Assembly: GCF_038618305.1 (NCBI RefSeq)
Contig: NZ_CP152017.1
Coordinates: 721,501 to 785,500 of the forward strand
DNA: 64,000 nucleotides
Origin: Sporosarcina sp. FSL K6-2383
GTDB lineage: Bacteria > Bacillota > Bacilli > Bacillales_A > Planococcaceae
Reading direction: 5' to 3'
The position numbers and the translations under genes are program-made. Within the stretch, counting starts at the first letter, position 1, and each line of letters starts with the position of its first letter. This document shows, piece after piece, positions 9,544-17,872 of the stretch. The notes beneath the pieces are model-generated. The model had not been told where the DNA came from, searched no databases, and saw only the letters and a list, made by a program, of their open reading frames with translations.

Positions 9544-10290
9544 TTGTTACGAGTAGACACTATATCAAAAAGGTATAAAATTGAAGGGAAGGTCAAACAA
9601 GCCTTGCGCGAGGTCGAACTCACAGTTGCTAAAGGTGAAATCGTCGGGCTTGTCGGGGAAAGTGGGAGTGGGAAAAGTACGCTGGCGCGTGTCATTATGC
9701 AGTTGGAGCCATTTGATGAAGGGGCGGTTTACTTCAACGAATTGCCCGTGACAAAATCTTCACGAAAAGCATTTTATGAGGCGTGCCAGCTCATTTTTCA
9801 AAATGCCTCGGCTGCTCTTAATCCATCATGGACAGTGCGAGAGATTTTACTAGAGCCGCTACGTAATCGACGAGTGGACCGAGAAATATATATTCGCCAA
9901 ATGCTTGAAAAAGTGAAGCTGACAGAAGCTCATTTGACAAGACGCCCTTCCGAATTAAGTGGTGGTGAACGCCAACGTGTGAACTTGCTTAGATCGATTC
10001 TTGTTGAACCACAGTTAATCATCTGTGACGAAATTATCTCTAATCTGGATCGATTGATTCAAAGAGAGATTATTGATTTACTCATTGAGCTGAATCGTGA
10101 AATGGGTATGGCAATTTTATTCATCGCTCACGATTTGAAGGCTGTAACGTATATGTGTGATCGCGTCTATGTCATGAAGGATGGACAAATTGTCGATCAT
10201 AGCGTAAAAGTGCAGGATGCGTTTACATTTTCACATGTCTATTCCCAAAAATTATTTGCTTCACAGCTAGGAAAGCCGGAGACCTTTTAA
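9544..10290 (+). CDS. ABC transporter ATP-binding protein, NikE type
   Basis: A 248-residue ATPase that closes the importer operon. Walker A is GESGSGKST, the signature motif LSGGERQR and the Walker B region LIICDEIISNLD, where the usual Asp-Glu-Pro-Thr is replaced by Asp-Glu-Ile-Ile. The start is a TTG at 9544 with GAGGGA 8-10 nt upstream; no ATG is available without losing the N-terminal beta strand. The terminator begins inside its last codons. Confidence 0.85.
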   Translation: MLRVDTISKRYKIEGKVKQALREVELTVAKGEIVGLVGESGSGKSTLARVIMQLEPFDEGAVYFNELPVTKSSRKAFYEACQLIFQNASAALNPSWTVREILLEPLRNRRVDREIYIRQMLEKVKLTEAHLTRRPSELSGGERQRVNLLRSILVEPQLIICDEIISNLDRLIQREIIDLLIELNREMGMAILFIAHDLKAVTYMCDRVYVMKDGQIVDHSVKVQDAFTFSHVYSQKLFASQLGKPETF

Positions 10291-10307
10291 CAGGACTTCG
10301 GCTTTTT
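10270..10307 (+). terminator. intrinsic terminator of the ABC importer operon
   Basis: AAAGCCGGA pairs (one mismatch) with TTCGGCTTT, followed by a T-run. The 5' arm lies within the last codons of the second ATPase. Confidence 0.75.
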
Positions 10308-10341
10308 ATTGATCAGATGAAGATAGGATTAGTGCTTATCA

Positions 10342-11571
10342 TTATTTGGCAGTTGAATAGAGTTTTTCTTTTGAAGGTTGGATGGTGAAGCTAAACAACA
10401 TAATGGATATCAATAACATGACAATAGTTCCTATAATAACGACGTATTGAATAGCGATAAGCTGTGCAGCTAAGCCAATGATAATCGTTGCAATGATAAC
10501 CAAAACGGCTTCGATTAATCCATAAATACTGCCAATTCTCCCCATCATATCGACAGGGATATTATTTTGGTAAAAGGTGTGGAAGCCGGTATTAGCAAAG
10601 GCTAAAGAGAATGAAAGAATGAAAAAACCGATAGCTGCTATAAGAAAGGAGTTGGAAAAAGCATAAACGATATAGCCACCAGAAACAAATAGGGACCCTA
10701 ACCCAATGAGCAAAGAGGTTGACGATTTATGAGCAATCATCGTATTGACAATTGAGCCAATGACAATGCCAGCTCCAGCTATGCCGACTAAAAAACCGTA
10801 TTTACTATCCGATAAAGAGAGTACTTCCTTAGCGAACGCCACTTCAAGCGAGTCGATCGCCGAAGTCATGACCATCACACAACCAAAAAGGAAATAAACG
10901 AACATAATATAAGCGTAGCGACGACTGAAATTCAACACAACTATCCAATCTTTCTTTACTACTTCAAAAGATAGTTTTTCATCGAAATGAGCTTGACTAT
11001 GTTTTTCAAGATTGGGCATCAGCATAGTGACCACCCCGGATAAGAATAAAGCAATCGCGTTGATATAAATGGCGAAAATAGGTGTACCAATGATAAATAA
11101 CAAACCAGCAATAGCTGGACCAATGAGAAAGCCCCCGGAATCGATTAAACTACGCAGTGCATTAAATCGTTTGCGATCTTCAACTGGAATGAGCTTTGTA
11201 ATATAGGTCATTGATGTCGGTTCAAACATAGAGCTTGCGATATTAATCAAAAAAACGACTGCATAGATGGACCAAAGAGAAGACAGAAAAGGCAGCGTCG
11301 CAATAAATAGCGCACGAAATAGGTCGAGAGTGACCATGAGATTACGTTTATTTAACCGATCAATCATGCTACCTGACCAAAAGTTCGTACATAACGTCGC
11401 CAAAGGCTTCAAAATATACAGTGCAGCTACTGCCAGCGGAGAGCCTGTCATTTCTAGAATAATTAAATTGAGTGCGATTAAATAAATCCAGGCGCCTACA
11501 TTGGAAACACCAATTCCAAATAATAGTATTGAAGGATACTTCCAAGATTTTACTACGCCTTTAATCCCCAT
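10342..11571 (-). CDS. MFS transporter under T-box control
   Basis: A 409-residue major facilitator with about 12 predicted helices. It resembles the MFS_3 group of drug and siderophore exporters, with the cytoplasmic loop GSMIDRLNKRNLM near residue 62. Cargo and direction cannot be told from the sequence. A T-box leader of about 270 nt lies directly upstream, so expression should respond to an uncharged tRNA rather than to a drug regulator. The leader's specifier reads CAA (Gln), so a link to glutamine or a glutamine-containing compound is the natural guess. The AAGGGGG site lies 9 nt before the ATG. It converges on the ABC operon. Confidence 0.8.
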   Translation of the reverse strand: MGIKGVVKSWKYPSILLFGIGVSNVGAWIYLIALNLIILEMTGSPLAVAALYILKPLATLCTNFWSGSMIDRLNKRNLMVTLDLFRALFIATLPFLSSLWSIYAVVFLINIASSMFEPTSMTYITKLIPVEDRKRFNALRSLIDSGGFLIGPAIAGLLFIIGTPIFAIYINAIALFLSGVVTMLMPNLEKHSQAHFDEKLSFEVVKKDWIVVLNFSRRYAYIMFVYFLFGCVMVMTSAIDSLEVAFAKEVLSLSDSKYGFLVGIAGAGIVIGSIVNTMIAHKSSTSLLIGLGSLFVSGGYIVYAFSNSFLIAAIGFFILSFSLAFANTGFHTFYQNNIPVDMMGRIGSIYGLIEAVLVIIATIIIGLAAQLIAIQYVVIIGTIVMLLISIMLFSFTIQPSKEKLYSTAK

Positions 11572-11600
11572 ATAATGACCCCCTTATTTTTTAGGACAAC

Positions 11601-11646
11601 AAAAAAATCCCACCCCCAAGACCGTTTAGTCTTAGGGACGAGATTG
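11601..11646 (-). terminator. T-box terminator hairpin
   Basis: On the minus strand a long stem built on CCCTAAGAC / GTCTTGGGG (several G-U pairs) is followed by seven T residues. Its 5' arm overlaps the region released when the T-box antiterminator forms. Confidence 0.85.
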
Positions 11647-11875
11647 TATCTGTCGTGGTGCCACCCCAGTTTATTACGATGTTGCCACCGTAATCTTATC
11701 AGGTACGGCAATAGATGCGTATACCCTAGCTCGATAACGGGAGCTCCCGTCACTTTATCCCCATTACTGGTTCCGAAGTGCTGCTCAGAGACTTGTTTCA
11801 ATAACACATTCCTACTCCTTTTCAGCAACCGGAGCTCTCTGCAAAGAATGAACGTTATTTACTCTTCTCGTCAAC
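11601..11875 (-). promoter_or_regulatory. T-box riboswitch leader with CAA (Gln) specifier
   Basis: Read on the minus strand the leader has the T-box parts in order: AGTA of the S-turn (11860-11863), the AGAGAG bulge, the distal loop GGTTGCTGAAAA, the 3' S-turn GAA followed by A and the specifier CAA (11795-11793), and the antiterminator T-box GGGGTGGCACCACG (11667-11654). The stem AATAAC/GTTATT closes the specifier loop. The base after TGG is C, which would pair with a G discriminator base, as in tRNA-Gln. It ends in a terminator hairpin before TTTTTTT at 11607-11601. Confidence 0.9.
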
Positions 11876-11892
11876 GCATTTGATTTTTAAAG

Positions 11893-11921
11893 ATGATAGC
11901 ATTTGTTGGGGGAATTGTAAA
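11893..11921 (-). promoter_or_regulatory. promoter of the T-box leader
   Basis: On the minus strand TTTACA (11921-11916) and TATCAT (11898-11893) are 17 bp apart, with a TGC extension before the -10. Transcription would start about 10 nt before stem I of the T-box. Confidence 0.7.
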
Positions 11922-12039
11922 TAGGGTAATTTCTATTCGTATAAGAATAAAACATATTTTTTGTTATAGTAAATACTCGAGAGTTTCTATAAGTTATCTT
12001 CGATATATAGAGTAAGAGAGTGCAAGAGGTGAAGGATGG

Positions 12040-12594
12040 ATGAAAGCGAATCGACGAAATTTCATTAAAAGATTGAAAAAACGTAAGGAAGATGCTTTGG
12101 AATATGTGGTGGAGCATTATTTACCTGTCGTTAAAATGATTGTTGAAAAATCACTGCAATCGCAACGTAATCCGGGTTTAATAGAAGAATGTATAAATGA
12201 TGTTTTTTTGGCGGTCTGGCAGTATAGTGATCAATTTGAAGGCGAAGCAGATGATTTTAGGAAATGGATTGCGGTTATTGCGAAATATAAGGCGACGGAT
12301 GCTTTTCGGAAGGCTAGTAAATCGCTGGAAATTCAGATGGACGAAATTTTTATCCAGATAGAGGATAGCGGGTATACAAAAGTAGAGCGGGAAGAACAGT
12401 TTTTGTATTATTTATCGGGTTTAAATGAAGTCGATCGAACTATTTTCATCATGAAATATTATTTGTACATGAAGAACGGGGAAATTGCAGAGCAGCTTGG
12501 GCTGTCAACGCAAGCCGTTGATAATCGGTTGTATCGTGGGAAGCAACAACTAAAAACGAAATGGACGTACATAAAAGGGGGCGGTGGACAATGA
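12040..12594 (+). CDS. ECF-type RNA polymerase sigma factor
   Basis: A 184-residue sigma-70 family protein with region 2 (about residues 20-90) and region 4 with its helix-turn-helix (NGEIAEQLGLSTQAVDNRLYRGK near 145-167). Length and layout are those of extracytoplasmic-function sigma factors. Its stop codon overlaps the start of the next gene as ATGA, so the two are translationally coupled, as is usual for an ECF sigma and its anti-sigma partner. The promoters it reads are not known. Confidence 0.85.
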   Translation: MKANRRNFIKRLKKRKEDALEYVVEHYLPVVKMIVEKSLQSQRNPGLIEECINDVFLAVWQYSDQFEGEADDFRKWIAVIAKYKATDAFRKASKSLEIQMDEIFIQIEDSGYTKVEREEQFLYYLSGLNEVDRTIFIMKYYLYMKNGEIAEQLGLSTQAVDNRLYRGKQQLKTKWTYIKGGGGQ

Positions 12595-13619
12595 AAAAAC
12601 TATATCAGTTTTTTAATCATATTCATGTAAATGAAGTAGATGAGGTTGGGCAGCCCGTTGGAGAGTTAGAGATAAAAAAAGCACAAAAAAAATTGCTCGC
12701 TTCCTTGCCTCGAAAGAATAAAAGATTAAGTGGATTACGCGTTATAGCGGTCGCGGCTTGCTTGGTGGTTGGACTCTCGGTTGGCATTGTAGGTACGGCT
12801 TTCCCGACAGTGGCGAGTCAAGTTCCGTTGCTTGGCAATTTATTCACCTTGTTTGGTGACGAAGAAAGAAATGTTTTTGAAGGCTACCATGAAAATGCAC
12901 AAGCCTTGAATCTATCGGCGGAAAGTAATGGCGTGGTCATCACGTTGAATGAAGCTGTATATGATGGAGATTTATTGACAGTATCCTTTAAGGTAAAGAC
13001 TACAGAAAAGCTAAGCGATTGGGTTACAGCGGAGCCATTCTTCATTAATGGGCAGCAGGTAGGGTTTAGTACAACGTTGGTGCTGGAGAAAATTGGTGAG
13101 GATGAATATGGGGGGATTCTTTCCTCATTGCTTTTTGAACAAGGGAACGAGGATAGTATTAAGGTGGATTGGGCTGTTAAGGAATTGGTAGACCATAAGA
13201 GTGATACGAGCGTGCAGGGAGATTGGCAATTTCGGTTTAGCTTAGATCGTGTTCATGCTCAAAAAATGAAACTGAACGATAAGTTGAAAAATGAGGTCGT
13301 GGAAGTAAAGGCGCGTCATCTTGAGAAAACAGCTGTGTCTCTTAAATTTACGTATGAGGTACATGTGATAGATGCGGATGTCACGCAGGCAGTTGTTCGT
13401 TTCGACGAAGTAATGGATAATAGAGGGAATTCATATCGGAGCATTGCTCATACCGCGGAGACCTTGGAGGAAGGTGTGAAATTTAACCAGACGGATATTT
13501 ACTCGAAGCTCGACGAGGAGGCAACTGAACTGTATTTAACTCCGCAGGTTCTGGTGTTTGACCAGCAGGGGGAGTCTGAATGGGTGCAGCTGGACTCGTT
13601 GACGATTAGGCTGAGATAG
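12591..13619 (+). CDS. DUF4179 membrane protein, probable anti-sigma factor
   Basis: A 342-residue protein with a short cytoplasmic N-terminus, one membrane helix (RVIAVAACLVVGLSVGIVGT, about residues 46-65) and a large extracellular part resembling DUF4179. Proteins of this family commonly sit downstream of ECF sigma factors and are thought to hold them at the membrane. The ATG at 12591 overlaps the sigma stop codon (ATGA) and has GGGGGCGGTGG upstream. The anti-sigma role is inferred from position and topology. Confidence 0.75.
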   Translation: MKKLYQFFNHIHVNEVDEVGQPVGELEIKKAQKKLLASLPRKNKRLSGLRVIAVAACLVVGLSVGIVGTAFPTVASQVPLLGNLFTLFGDEERNVFEGYHENAQALNLSAESNGVVITLNEAVYDGDLLTVSFKVKTTEKLSDWVTAEPFFINGQQVGFSTTLVLEKIGEDEYGGILSSLLFEQGNEDSIKVDWAVKELVDHKSDTSVQGDWQFRFSLDRVHAQKMKLNDKLKNEVVEVKARHLEKTAVSLKFTYEVHVIDADVTQAVVRFDEVMDNRGNSYRSIAHTAETLEEGVKFNQTDIYSKLDEEATELYLTPQVLVFDQQGESEWVQLDSLTIRLR

Positions 13620-13739
13620 AGTGCATTGTTGCTAATCGGTTACACAACGAGAGAGTTCAGATGGAAATCGTTAATTATAACAGCCGTTGATTTTGAAGCC
13701 CGGGTCATTTTGCTATTTATGTGGGGGAGTGAAAATAAA

Positions 13740-14156
13740 GTGTTTAAACGAAAAGGGATTGCTTTTTTGCTGACGGTCGTACTGACTATTCCAATGCTTG
13801 GCTTTAGTTTCATGCTAATAGAAGGTAGTGGAGTGCGGGATGCACTGGAGCTAATGGTCTTTGCTGCGATATATGTGACTCCGGTTATTCTTTTATATGG
13901 TGTACCCGTATCGATTCTGTCGGATAAAATAAACGATCGATTTAATGGGGTGAAACGAGTTCTTTTGTCACTTTTTACCCATCTGTTTTTGGGTTTAAGT
14001 TTTCCTCTCTTTTTTATTTTGGTAGATGGTTCTCAGTTGAATAATGGTGGCAATCTATATTTAGTAGCCGCTGCAGTGATTCCCTCATTTGTGTTTTGGG
14101 GAATGGATGAGGTATTAAGAAGCCGTTATCTTTATAGTGTGTGGGATCGGAAATAA
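13740..14156 (+). CDS. small integral membrane protein of unknown function
   Basis: A 138-residue protein with about four membrane helices and no recognised motif. The GTG at 13740 is chosen because GGGGGAG lies about 10 nt upstream and the reading begins with a basic cytoplasmic segment (MFKRKG) before the first helix. An upstream in-frame ATG at 13626 adds 38 residues but has no ribosome site. It follows the DUF4179 gene by 120 bp and might belong to the same regulon. Confidence 0.55.
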   Translation: MFKRKGIAFLLTVVLTIPMLGFSFMLIEGSGVRDALELMVFAAIYVTPVILLYGVPVSILSDKINDRFNGVKRVLLSLFTHLFLGLSFPLFFILVDGSQLNNGGNLYLVAAAVIPSFVFWGMDEVLRSRYLYSVWDRK

Positions 14157-14253
14157 TTTCTTTCTTATAAAATGTGGCTTTCATTTTGCTGCAACACGAT
14201 ATAATAAAAGAGCAATTCGTGGTTCTTGAATTATGAGGATTGAGGGTGATGGA

Positions 14254-14772
14254 ATGAATAAAATCATGGTTATCGGAGTGTCAGCTGGTGCTGGGAAATC
14301 AACGTTTGCGCGCCGATTAGGTGAATTGACGGGTATTGAAGTGACGCATTTGGATCGGTTGTTTTGGAAGCCGAATTGGGTAGAGGCTCCGTCTGAAGAG
14401 TTTTCAGCAGCACAGCAACAAGTGGTCCAACGGGATCGATGGATTATGGAAGGGAATTATGGGGGGACAATGAATATTCGTGAGACGTATGCGGATACTG
14501 TAATTTATCTGGAACTTCCGCTTCGTGTCTGCTTGTATCGAGTGTTGAAGCGCAGAGTGCAATTCCATGGAGAAACGCGGCAGGATATTGGCGAGGGCTG
14601 TCAAGAAAAGATGGATTGGGCATTTCTAAAATTCATCGTCACGACATATGGCGCACGAAAAAAGAGCATGATGGAGCGAATGCGACGTTATGTGGAGGAA
14701 GGAAAGATAGTGCATTATTTAAAAACCCCTGCACAGATTGACGGATTTTTAAAGACGTACATAAAGAAGTGA
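14254..14772 (+). CDS. P-loop nucleotide kinase-like protein (DNA topology modulation/FlaR-like)
   Basis: A 172-residue cytosolic P-loop protein. Walker A is GVSAGAGKST at residues 7-16, followed by HLDRLFWKPNW, a pattern of the adenylate-kinase-like family often annotated as topology modulation protein. The true substrate is not known. The ATG at 14254 is preferred over 14233 because GAGGGTGATGG lies just upstream. It converges on the HxlR gene with a shared terminator. Confidence 0.75.
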   Translation: MNKIMVIGVSAGAGKSTFARRLGELTGIEVTHLDRLFWKPNWVEAPSEEFSAAQQQVVQRDRWIMEGNYGGTMNIRETYADTVIYLELPLRVCLYRVLKRRVQFHGETRQDIGEGCQEKMDWAFLKFIVTTYGARKKSMMERMRRYVEEGKIVHYLKTPAQIDGFLKTYIKK

Positions 14773-14805
14773 AGCCGATTGCATTGAATTGTAATCGGCT
14801 TCACT
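14768..14805. terminator. bidirectional terminator between the kinase and HxlR genes
   Basis: AGTGAAGCCGATT (14768-14780) and AATCGGCTTCACT (14793-14805) form a perfect 13-bp stem between two converging genes. Confidence 0.85.
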
Positions 14806-15133
14806 TATCTTTCAAAACAGGTTCAGGTGCAATCCATGTTTTCGACCAATTCTCGATTTCTTTCATGATTGGTGTAAGAGACATGCCTTTTTCGGTTAAG
14901 GAGTATTCAATTCGTACAGGCGTTTCCGGGTAAACGTTACGGATGACAAAACCTTGTTGATCAAGGTCTTTTAATCGCTCAGTTAATGTTTTTCCGCTGA
15001 CACCGAGCTTGTCTGTCATTGTGCAAAAGCGTTGCGGTCCTGTCATTAATTGATACAAAATGAGTGCGGTCCAGCGCTGGCTTAGGATGGAGACGGCTTT
15101 TTCAAAACGTGGACATAGTTCAAATTCATTCAT
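14801..15133 (-). CDS. HxlR-family transcriptional regulator, probable thiol-redox sensor (CatR/YodB-like)
   Basis: A 110-residue winged-helix protein of the HxlR/DUF24 family. It carries the conserved N-terminal cysteine (Cys7 in MNEFELCPRFEK) that senses quinones and electrophiles by oxidation in YodB and CatR of B. subtilis. It is divergent from a VOC dioxygenase-type gene, the same partnership as CatR with catDE. A GTAAG/CTTAC palindrome lies in the shared 114-bp region. The family is clear; the redox role is inferred from the cysteine and the neighbour. Confidence 0.85.
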   Translation of the reverse strand: MNEFELCPRFEKAVSILSQRWTALILYQLMTGPQRFCTMTDKLGVSGKTLTERLKDLDQQGFVIRNVYPETPVRIEYSLTEKGMSLTPIMKEIENWSKTWIAPEPVLKDK

Positions 15134-15168
15134 CTGATAGCAACTCCTTTGGTCTGAATGTTAATGTG

Positions 15169-15197
15169 TTGACAATTTTCATTATAACATATAAAGT
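15169..15197 (+). promoter_or_regulatory. promoter of the VOC dioxygenase gene
   Basis: TTGACA at 15169-15174 with TAAAGT at 15192-15197, 17 bp apart. The region after the -10 holds the putative HxlR operator. Confidence 0.5.
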
Positions 15198-15223
15198 TAG
15201 TTACATAAAGTAAGTTACTTACC
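15195..15223. promoter_or_regulatory. putative HxlR operator
   Basis: Two overlapping inverted repeats: TTAC-ATAAA-GTAA (15201-15213) and GTAAG-TTA-CTTAC (15210-15222). They overlap the end of the promoter of the divergent VOC gene, a position suited to repression. Confidence 0.6.
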
Positions 15224-15247
15224 AATTTAAAAATAGGAGGAATTTAC

Positions 15248-16093
15248 ATGAATTTTCATACAGCACCGATTACGTATACAGGAGAAGTCCATCTGAATGT
15301 TTTGGACTTGACTAGATCTATCCAGTTCTATAAAGAAGTGATTGGCTTTAAAGTACTTGAGGAAGCAGCGAATAAGGTAGTACTGACGGCGGATGGCAAA
15401 ACTCCATTGCTGATTATCGAACAACCAGAAAATGTTACGCCGAAAGAGGCACATAAGGCTGGTTTGTATCATTTTGCATTATTATTGCCGAAACGAGCTG
15501 ATTTAGGAGCTATTATTAAGCATTTCATCCAACATCAGGTGCGAATCGGAGCTTCGGATCATTTGGTGAGCGAGGCGCTCTATTTGTCAGATCCAGATGG
15601 CAATGGTATTGAGATTTACACAGACCGTGATCCGGCTGTTTGGAGTTGGGACAATGAACAAGTTGCGATGAGTACGGATCCGCTCGATGGTGAAAGTATT
15701 ATCGCGGAGAGTGGAGATCAGATATGGGATGGACTTCCTTCGGGTACGGTTATGGGGCATGTTCATTTACATGTAGCGCACTTGCCTGAGACAGAAACGT
15801 TTTATAATGCACTCGGCTTTGAAGTGGTCACGAATTATCCGCAAGCTTTGTTTATGTCGAATGGGAAATACCATCACCATATTGGTTTGAATACGTGGAA
15901 TGGCGTGGGAGCACCACGTCCATCAGAAGGTAGTGTTGGGCTTCAATCATTTACGCTTGTTTATCCGACTGAGGCAGTGTTAGATGAAGCGATTGGCAAG
16001 GTGGAAGCATTGGGGATGAAGGTAGTAGCTGATGAGAATAGGTTTATCGTAGAAGATCCTTCTGGCAATCGAATTGTGTTGCGGGTTGGGTGA
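15248..16093 (+). CDS. VOC-family dioxygenase, CatE-like
   Basis: A 281-residue protein with two vicinal-oxygen-chelate domains (about residues 8-130 and 165-280). Candidate metal ligands in the first domain are His in GEVHLNV and GLYHFAL and Glu in GNGIEIY. Length and arrangement match catechol-2,3-dioxygenases of the CatE type, which detoxify catechols and quinones. The AGGAGG site (15235-15240) supports the start. Probably controlled by the divergent HxlR regulator. A glyoxalase-like activity is an alternative. Confidence 0.8.
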   Translation: MNFHTAPITYTGEVHLNVLDLTRSIQFYKEVIGFKVLEEAANKVVLTADGKTPLLIIEQPENVTPKEAHKAGLYHFALLLPKRADLGAIIKHFIQHQVRIGASDHLVSEALYLSDPDGNGIEIYTDRDPAVWSWDNEQVAMSTDPLDGESIIAESGDQIWDGLPSGTVMGHVHLHVAHLPETETFYNALGFEVVTNYPQALFMSNGKYHHHIGLNTWNGVGAPRPSEGSVGLQSFTLVYPTEAVLDEAIGKVEALGMKVVADENRFIVEDPSGNRIVLRVG

Positions 16094-16112
16094 GGTTTTA
16101 TAGATAATGAGC

Positions 16113-16150
16113 AGGGACTTTAAACCGGTTTTTGGTTTGAGTCCCTTTTT
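16113..16150 (+). terminator. intrinsic terminator after the VOC gene
   Basis: AGGGACT..TAAACC pairs with GGTTT..AGTCCCT and is followed by TTTTT. Confidence 0.8.
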
Positions 16151-16262
16151 CTAATGATTAAATATTTCTTACTATAAATGAATAATTTGAAACTTCTTTC
16201 GACGTCGTACGTAAAACAACGTATACTTGAAAATAACAGTGTACAGAAATGGAGTGAACTTT

Positions 16263-17342
16263 TTGACGAAAAAATTATGGTTCCAAGCAGGCGTTGGGAT
16301 TTTACTAGCTTTGCTAATTGCAAAATACTTTATGGAAATCAAAGGGGTTTTTTCCCCTCTAGTCATCATCGCAAAAACTATTTTTGTACCATTATTACTG
16401 GGAGCTGTCCTATTTTACGTAACGGAGCCATTTCAGCGATTCCTTGAAAAGCGCAAAATGCCGCGGTGGGGAAGTATTTTAACGATACTTATCAGTGTTG
16501 CAGCAGTTATTTGGCTATTCATTTCAATTATTGGTCCGCCAGTTATGAACGAAGTGAACAAATTTGTTAAAGATGCCCCATCCATTACAAAAGATATTAC
16601 AGTTCAAGTGGAATACATTTGGCAAAATAGAGATAGTTTACCTGATCAATTAAATGACATGATTGATAAGGCTGTTAATTCGATTCAATCTATTGCCGTC
16701 GTATTTGGAAAATTAGTCGTACAGTTTTTCCAATCCGTATTTCAAACAGCCTTCACCCTGATTCTCGTACCGTTTTTCTTCATCTACTTATTGAAAGATC
16801 ACGAGAAGTTCGCACCATTCATCTACAACTTCTTTTCAGGTAAACGGAAAGTATGGATTAAAAAAACCTTACATGATATCAATACGGTACTGCGCACGTA
16901 TATCCAGGGACAGCTATTGATAAGCTTTCTCTTAGCACTCATTATGTTTGTTGGTTATTTAATCATAAAGCTAGATTATGCGTTATTACTTGTTATCTTT
17001 GCCTTTTTCATGAACGTCATTCCGTTCATCGGTCCATGGATTGCATTTGCACCAGCACTGATTATAGCGTTTATTCAAGATCCGCAAATGGTTATTTGGG
17101 TCAGTGTCATCACACTCGTTGCACAGCAAATCGATAGCAACCTTATCACACCGAATGTCATGGGGAAAACGCTCGATATTCATCCACTGACGGTTATTAC
17201 GGTTATTTTGGCAGCGGGAAATATTGCCGGCTTCCTAGGTATTCTCCTGTCTATTCCTGCGTACGCGGTTGGTAAGGTTATTGTGAAGAATATTTATGAT
17301 AGGCGTAAGGAAATAAAGTTTACTGCGACGAAAGATGTGTAA
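16263..17342 (+). CDS. AI-2E (PerM) family membrane protein
   Basis: A 359-residue membrane protein of the AI-2E/PerM family with about seven helices. It has the family region NVIPFIGPWIAFAPALIIAF near residue 253. Family members are proposed exporters of small molecules or ion antiporters, so the function is open. The start is a TTG at 16263 with GGAG at 16251-16254, 8 nt upstream; upstream in-frame starts lack a ribosome site. It is monocistronic. Confidence 0.8.
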   Translation: MTKKLWFQAGVGILLALLIAKYFMEIKGVFSPLVIIAKTIFVPLLLGAVLFYVTEPFQRFLEKRKMPRWGSILTILISVAAVIWLFISIIGPPVMNEVNKFVKDAPSITKDITVQVEYIWQNRDSLPDQLNDMIDKAVNSIQSIAVVFGKLVVQFFQSVFQTAFTLILVPFFFIYLLKDHEKFAPFIYNFFSGKRKVWIKKTLHDINTVLRTYIQGQLLISFLLALIMFVGYLIIKLDYALLLVIFAFFMNVIPFIGPWIAFAPALIIAFIQDPQMVIWVSVITLVAQQIDSNLITPNVMGKTLDIHPLTVITVILAAGNIAGFLGILLSIPAYAVGKVIVKNIYDRRKEIKFTATKDV

Positions 17343-17344
17343 TG

Positions 17345-17386
17345 AAACAAGCTCCTTGACAAAGAAATGTCAGGGGCTTGTTTTTT
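17345..17386 (+). terminator. intrinsic terminator after the AI-2E gene
   Basis: AACAAGC..CTTGACA pairs with TGTCAGGGGCTTGTT, followed by a T-run. Confidence 0.8.
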
Positions 17387-17550
17387 GTTGCAATAATGAA
17401 AACGCTTAATTTGTAGAAGTTAAATCTTAAAAAAGCCGGTGATTTCCATGATGGAATCGACCGGCCTTAAAAATGTTTATATGATGTGTAGTCTTTACTT
17501 GAGGTACCTCTAATTTCAAACGATGAGAGTTTGGTAGTCGTGAAGAGTGA
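17387..17550. other. intergenic region with an orphan hairpin
   Basis: No coding sequence seen. A strong hairpin at 17435-17465 (GCCGGT..ATTTCC with GGAATC..ACCGGC) is followed by a T-run only on the minus strand, as if it ended a leftward RNA, but no gene or promoter for such a transcript is obvious. Confidence 0.5.
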
Positions 17551-17556
17551 TATAAT
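17548..17556 (+). promoter_or_regulatory. extended -10 promoter of the type I toxin mRNA
   Basis: TGATATAAT at 17548-17556 is a perfect extended -10 element. The -35 region is weak. Transcription would begin near 17563, about 95 nt before the toxin ORF. Confidence 0.6.
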
Positions 17557-17657
17557 AGAAATGTAATAAAATAGTGTGTGTTCATAGGCGGTTAGCATAT
17601 CTACGATTCCCATTACATCTTGCAAATTTTTGTGAGAGGGGAAAGAAGGTGATGCTA

Positions 17658-17777
17658 ATGACGATATTTGAAGCAGTGAGTTTAATGATTAGTTTTTCTA
17701 TACTAATCGTACAATCATTGCGTTGTCATATACTTTTTCAAAGAAAAAGTAAACCGCCTTTGAGCCCCCAAGCCTGA
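17658..17777 (+). CDS. TxpA-like putative holin-like type I toxin
   Basis: A 39-residue peptide that begins MTIFEAVSLMISFSILIVQS, a single membrane helix, followed by a basic tail (RKSKPP). This fits the putative holin-like toxin family that includes TxpA, small hydrophobic toxins that damage the membrane when made in excess. The ATG at 17658 follows GAAGGTG with about 7 nt spacing. A converging antisense RNA overlaps its 3' end, the hallmark of TxpA/RatA-type loci. Family by pattern only; toxicity is not shown by sequence. Confidence 0.72.
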   Translation: MTIFEAVSLMISFSILIVQSLRCHILFQRKSKPPLSPQA

Positions 17778-17788
17778 AGCGGTTTACT
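17744..17788 (-). terminator. terminator of the antisense RNA
   Basis: AGTAAACCGC (17748-17757) and GCGGTTTACT (17779-17788) form a perfect 10-bp stem. On the minus strand it runs into TTTTTC; the plus strand has no T-run, so it ends the leftward RNA. Confidence 0.8.
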
Positions 17789-17834
17789 CCGTTATGCTGA
17801 TCGCCTTTGAAGCGATACTATTTTGTTACAATCG

Positions 17835-17872
17835 AAGACCGTTCTGGTGTACCACCACCAAGCGGTCTTTTT
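17835..17872 (+). terminator. terminator of the toxin mRNA
   Basis: AAGACCG (17835-17841) pairs with CGGTCTT (17863-17869), with an inner TGGTG/CACCA stem, followed by T residues. Confidence 0.8.
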
